Source: JBBQSN01 sp038213835 (GTDB lineage Bacteria > Actinomycetota > Actinomycetes > Actinomycetales > CAWJMD01). From it: a stretch of 16,162 bases of DNA. Positions 13,510 through 16,162 of the stretch are shown piece after piece (the first letter of the stretch is position 1; every line of letters starts with the position of its first letter). The DNA lies in assembly GCA_038213835.1 (NCBI GenBank), contig JBBQSN010000078.1:1-16162 (forward strand). Reading direction: 5' to 3'. The position numbers and the translations under genes are program-made. The notes below the pieces were generated by a model, which worked only from the letters and a program-made list of their open reading frames with translations, did no database searches and was not told the DNA's origin.

Positions 13510-14526
13510 GCCCTGAACGGCTGGGCCCTGAGCGGCTGGGCCCTGCGCAGCCGGCGTGCGCCGCCGGGTCGGGCTGCCGATGACGACCGCGGCCGCCAGC
13601 ACGATCGCGGCGCCGAGCAGCTGCGGCCACGAGAGCCGCTCGTGCAGGAACACCACGCCGAGCGCGACGGCCACGACGGGGATCAGGTAGGTCACCGTCG
13701 TGGCGACGGTCGGACCGGCCGCGCGGACCACGTCGTACTGGAGGTTCTGGGCGAGCCCGGTGCCCACGACGCCGAGGACGAGGACGGCGACCAGCGCAGG
13801 CCAGGGCGAGCCGGCCACGGCGTCGGGGCGCACCGTGAAGGGGGTGGCCAGGTCGCCGGCCCGGGACGCCCACCACACCAGCGCGACCAGCGTCATCTGC
13901 ACGACGGCCGTCGACATCATCGCCGTGGGCATCGTGAGCCCGCCGAGGTCGTCGTCGGTGAGGTGCCGCTTGACCCAGGTCCAGCCGAAGCCGTAGCTCG
14001 CGCCGGCGACCAGCGCCATGCCGAAGCCGAGCAGGTCCGGCCGCCCCTCCAGCTGCCACGGCTGCATGATGACGACCACGCCGAGCAGGCCGAGGGCGAC
14101 GGCGACGACCTTGCGCCCGGGCAGCCGCGAGGCCGGCAGCAGCAGCAGGCCGAACAGCACCGAGGCCATCGGCGTCGTGGCGTTCCCGATGCCCGCGAGG
14201 GCCGACGACACGCGCTCCTCGGCCGCGGCGAACAGGGTGAACGGCAGCGTCGCCAGGAAGAACCCGGCCACGGCGAGGTGGCCCCACACCCGGCGCGAGG
14301 TCGGCAGCCGCTGGCCGGTGGCCAGGAGCAGCCCGAGCAGGACGGCGGTGCCGGTGAGAACCCGGAACCACGAGATCTGCACGGCTTCCAAGGACCCGAG
14401 GCCGATCTTCATCAGCAGGAAGCTCGAGCCCCAGATCACGCTGAGGGCCACGAACTTCGCCTGCCAGGGCACCCTGGCCACCCGGACACCACCCCTGGGC
14501 GCAGCCGCGGCGGTGGTGGCCGTCAC
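13474..14526 (-). CDS. EamA/DMT-superfamily permease
   Basis: Inner-membrane transporter of 350 residues with about ten hydrophobic helices in two EamA repeats (about 20-155 and 170-315). VALSVIWGSSFLLMKIG at the first helix and LGVVFLHERLSWPQLLGAAIVL before the last are typical of EamA/RhaT-like drug/metabolite carriers. Substrate is not predictable from sequence. The GTG at 14526 overlaps the stop of the PNPOx-like gene (GTGA), so translation is probably coupled. Longer upstream starts would only add sequence shared with that gene. The tail (about residues 324-350) is not membrane-like. It consists of four AQG-containing pentapeptides encoded by the 15-bp minisatellite, and runs 36 bp into the end of the sigma factor gene. 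Because of the operon and the divergent MocR regulator, vitamin B6-related cargo is conceivable but unproven. Confidence 0.9.
   Translation of the reverse strand: MTATTAAAAPRGGVRVARVPWQAKFVALSVIWGSSFLLMKIGLGSLEAVQISWFRVLTGTAVLLGLLLATGQRLPTSRRVWGHLAVAGFFLATLPFTLFAAAEERVSSALAGIGNATTPMASVLFGLLLLPASRLPGRKVVAVALGLLGVVVIMQPWQLEGRPDLLGFGMALVAGASYGFGWTWVKRHLTDDDLGGLTMPTAMMSTAVVQMTLVALVWWASRAGDLATPFTVRPDAVAGSPWPALVAVLVLGVVGTGLAQNLQYDVVRAAGPTVATTVTYLIPVVAVALGVVFLHERLSWPQLLGAAIVLAAAVVIGSPTRRRTPAAQGPAAQGPAVQGSAAQGEALPRA
13486..13500. terminator. Possible bidirectional hairpin at the sigma/EamA convergence
   Basis: CAGGGC-CTC-GCCCTG is a perfect 6-bp stem with a 3-nt loop, placed in the 36-bp overlap of the two convergent genes. 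There is no U-tract on either side. It may pause transcription from both directions or simply reflect GC-rich coding sequence plus the minisatellite unit. Confidence 0.3.
13495..13554. repeat. 15-bp minisatellite (four copies) across convergent gene ends
   Basis: Unit GCCCTGAGCGGCTGA (13495-13509), followed by GCCCTGAACGGCTGG (13510), GCCCTGAGCGGCTGG (13525) and a degenerate GCCCTGCGCAGCCGG (13540-13554). The first copy is the last five codons of the sigma gene, including its TGA stop. All four copies are read on the other strand as the EamA tail. Copies 2 and 3 carry TGG where copy 1 carries the TGA stop. Confidence 0.92.
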
Positions 14527-15182
14527 GTCAGCACCGACCCGGCCAGCCGCTGCACCGACGGCGGGAGCCGCGTGCCCTCGGGAACCCAGGGGGCCGGCTC
14601 GGCCTCGCCCGCCACGACGTGGAAGGGCACGACCCCGGACCACGCGTCGGTCTCCTCCTGCGGGGCGCCCGGCGGACCGGTCCGCACCTTGGCCGTCCAG
14701 CCGCCGTCGACGATGGGGAGCTGCATGGTCAGGGTCGCCGTGGTCTCCTTCACCGTCATGTCGCGGACCTCGCAGGTGCGCCCCGGGATCAGCCGCTCGG
14801 AGAGCCGCTGCAGGGCCTGCCAGCGCTCGTCACCGGTCAGCGGCTCGAGCGTGCCGCGCACCACCGCCGAGCGGTAGTTGACCGACGAGTCGAAGGTGCT
14901 GTGCGCGACGACCATGCCGTCGACCGAGAGCACGCTCAGCAGCGCCGGGGCGCCGGAGGCGACCCGGCGCAGCGCCCCGGCCCCGGTCGACCCGTGCAGC
15001 AGCACCCGGTCGCCGTCGCGAGCGAACAGCATCGGGACCGCCCACGGCTCGCCGTCGACGACCGTGCACAGCGTGCCCGCCAGGACGGTGTCCAGGACGT
15101 GGTCCAGCGCCTCCCGCTCGGACGGCGAGCGCTCGGGCTTGCGGCGCACGGTGGTGGGGACGGCGGGGGCAGGGCTGGTCAC
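14523..15182 (-). CDS. Pyridoxamine 5'-phosphate oxidase-like (PNPOx-like) flavoprotein
   Basis: 219-residue protein of the split-barrel PNPOx-like superfamily, closest by pattern to the Pyridox_ox_2/NimA-type group that binds FMN or related cofactors. SEREALDHVLDTVLAGTLCTVVDGEPWAVPMLFAR opens the barrel. It is followed by DRVLLHGSTGAGALRRV, STFDSSVNYRSAVVRGTLEPL and TLTMQLPI, then AKVRTGPPGAP near the end. It is not a classical PdxH: the substrate-binding C-terminal signature is missing. The reaction is therefore unknown. GTG 15182 is chosen from domain boundaries, with a weak GGACGG just upstream. The stop overlaps the EamA start. It is divergent from a MocR-type regulator, with 94 bp between starts that contain two identical boxes. 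This suggests control by PLP status. Confidence 0.88.
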   Translation of the reverse strand: MTSPAPAVPTTVRRKPERSPSEREALDHVLDTVLAGTLCTVVDGEPWAVPMLFARDGDRVLLHGSTGAGALRRVASGAPALLSVLSVDGMVVAHSTFDSSVNYRSAVVRGTLEPLTGDERWQALQRLSERLIPGRTCEVRDMTVKETTATLTMQLPIVDGGWTAKVRTGPPGAPQEETDAWSGVVPFHVVAGEAEPAPWVPEGTRLPPSVQRLAGSVLT

Positions 15183-15217
15183 CCGTCCAGCAGACACGAT
15201 TGTGGACCGTCGTCCCA

Positions 15218-15252
15218 GGACCACTTCGGGTGTTCTTGCCGGACCACTTCGG
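15218..15252. promoter_or_regulatory. Two identical 12-bp boxes in the PNPOx/MocR promoter, similar to the PdxR operator
   Basis: GGACCACTTCGG occurs at 15218-15229 and 15241-15252, 23 bp apart start to start. On the opposite strand the core reads AAGTGGTC, which is contained in the AAAGTGGWCTA box I recall for corynebacterial PdxR. A third, inverted partial copy (GTGGTCCG, the complement of CGGACCAC) lies at 15269-15276, immediately before the regulator's ATG. The boxes are 36 to 70 bp upstream of the PNPOx-like start. Repeats are seen directly. Binding by the adjacent MocR protein is inference. Confidence 0.68.
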
Positions 15253-15264
15253 CGGGTCCGGCCG

Positions 15265-15270
15265 TAGGGT
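15265..15270 (+). promoter_or_regulatory. Candidate -10 element for a leaderless mocR transcript
   Basis: TAGGGT fits the actinobacterial TANNNT -10 pattern and ends 6 nt before the A of the ATG at 15277, the spacing expected if transcription starts at the start codon. There is no Shine-Dalgarno sequence upstream of that ATG. The -35 position overlaps the second 12-bp box, suggesting autoregulation. Position-based inference. Confidence 0.5.
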
Positions 15271-15276
15271 GGTCCG

Positions 15277-16162
15277 ATGGCCAGGACCGCCCGCCGGGTC
15301 GAGACCACCCTGGAGCTCGAGCCCGGCCCCGCCCCGCTGCGGCACCGCATCGGTGACGCCGTGCTCGTCCAGATCCGGGCCGGCGTGCTGCGTCCGGGCG
15401 ACCCGCTGCCTGCCACGCGGGCGCTGGCCGTCCAGCTCGGGGTGGCCCGCTCGGCGGTGGTGGAGGCCTACGACGAGCTCCTCGCCGCCGGGTTCACGCG
15501 GGCGGCGCAGGGGTCGGGCACCTACGTGGCCGCCGGTGCCGACCGGGCGGTGGTGGCCGGTGCCGCCGCGCACGTGCCGGACCCGGCGCCTGCGTCCGCC
15601 GTGAGCGCGGCAACGATGCCGTCCGGGCCGCGCTGGAACCTGCGCCCCTCCAGCCCCGACACCACCCTGCTGGACGTCGCGGACTGGCGACGGGCCTGGC
15701 GCACGGCCGCCGCCGCGCCGGTCGGGGAGGAGTTCCCCGGGCCGCAGACCTCCCCCGAGCTTCGGGAGGCGCTGGCCGACCACCTGCGGCGCACCCGCGG
15801 CGTGGTCGTCGGCCCGGACGAGATCCTCCTGGTCCCCGGCGTCGCCGCGAGCCTGCGCCCGTTGCTGCTCGGTGCCGGCCTGGCGGGACGCACGGTGGCG
15901 GTCGAGGACCCCGGCTACCTCGACCCGCAGAGCGCGCTCGCCGACATCGGCTCCACGGCGCGGCCCGTCGCGGTCGACGACGACGGCCTGGACCCCCGCC
16001 TGCTGCGCGACGACGACGCCGCGGTCTACCTCACGCCCGCGCACCAGTTCCCGCTCGGCGGCCGGATGTGTGTGGACCGGCGCTGCGAGGTGCTCGACTG
16101 GGCCCGTGGCACAGGTGGTCTGGTGCTCGAGGACGACTACGACGGCGAGTTCCGCTACGACG
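15277..16162 (+). CDS. MocR/PdxR-family transcriptional regulator (GntR HTH plus aminotransferase-like domain), 3' end outside window
   Basis: PLP-dependent regulator, visible for 295 residues and still open at the window edge. The N-terminal winged-helix domain (about 20-86) includes LRHRIGDAVLVQIRAGVLRPGD, LPATRALAVQLGVARSAVVEAYDELLAAG and GSGTYVAAG, a textbook GntR/MocR pattern. A roughly 35-residue linker follows, and then a fold-type I aminotransferase-like domain. That domain shows SPELREALADHLRRTRGVVV, VPGVAASLRPLL, VEDPGYLDP, TPAHQFPLGGRM and VLEDDYDGEFRYD, all hallmark segments of the family. The PLP-binding lysine should lie just past the window end. ATG 15277 is chosen for the HTH boundary and the well-placed TANNNT element. 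It is divergent from the PNPOx-like/EamA genes, its probable targets, alongside itself. Confidence 0.93.
   Translation, partial: MARTARRVETTLELEPGPAPLRHRIGDAVLVQIRAGVLRPGDPLPATRALAVQLGVARSAVVEAYDELLAAGFTRAAQGSGTYVAAGADRAVVAGAAAHVPDPAPASAVSAATMPSGPRWNLRPSSPDTTLLDVADWRRAWRTAAAAPVGEEFPGPQTSPELREALADHLRRTRGVVVGPDEILLVPGVAASLRPLLLGAGLAGRTVAVEDPGYLDPQSALADIGSTARPVAVDDDGLDPRLLRDDDAAVYLTPAHQFPLGGRMCVDRRCEVLDWARGTGGLVLEDDYDGEFRYD

Noticed and set aside
12172..14371. Long minus-strand frames opposite the sigma factor gene
   Set aside because: Arg/Pro/His-rich shadows of the ECF42 gene. The frame from 12842 also runs through EamA in the wrong frame.
14830..16044. 404-codon minus-strand frame opposite mocR
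   Set aside because: Antisense to a clear MocR-family protein on the plus strand. Its composition is that of a shadow frame.

Overview
The window is 16.2 kb of very GC-rich DNA (mostly 70-80% by eye) with many GTG starts and tightly packed genes. The gene set points to an actinomycete: FtsH, HPRT, TilS, a DUF2342 zinicin-like metalloprotein, PBP4-type DacB and a family I pyrophosphatase of mycobacterial type, in the order widely conserved in Actinobacteria. I cannot name the genus.

Region 1 (1-5504) is a housekeeping block. A minus-strand run reads dacB, the DUF2342 metalloprotease, tilS, hpt and ftsH (N-terminus only, cut by the window edge). ppa is divergent from dacB across a 114-bp shared promoter region. 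The genes cover murein trimming, tRNA-Ile decoding, purine salvage, membrane proteolysis and pyrophosphate removal.

Region 2 (5508-9087) holds, on the minus strand, a secreted RipA-like NlpC/P60 hydrolase, a small PH-domain-like protein and an mmsA-type methylmalonate-semialdehyde dehydrogenase. Upstream of the NlpC/P60 gene is a phased array of four 9-bp repeats matching the MtrA response-regulator box.

Region 3 (9155-11372) holds, on the minus strand, a multi-pass GGDEF diguanylate cyclase with an intact I-site and a GNAT acetyltransferase.

Region 4 (11490-13509) is a plus-strand operon of two DGPF/YCII proteins and an ECF42-type sigma factor with a long C-terminal extension. The start/stop overlaps are ATGA and GTGA. 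A candidate autoregulated ECF42 promoter lies upstream.

Region 5 (13474-16162) holds an EamA/DMT permease and a PNPOx-like flavoprotein on the minus strand (GTGA-coupled). Divergent from them is a MocR/PdxR-type regulator, cut by the window edge and apparently leaderless. The shared promoter carries two identical 12-bp boxes that resemble the corynebacterial PdxR operator.

Short in-phase tandem repeats (6, 9, 11, 12 and 15 bp) recur through the window. One 15-bp minisatellite spans the convergent tails of the sigma factor and permease genes. The best candidates for something undescribed are the MocR-PNPOx-EamA locus, the ECF42/DGPF module, and the MtrA-box array. No tRNA, rRNA, insertion sequence, CRISPR array or phage feature was seen. 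No gene-free stretch exceeds 300 bp.
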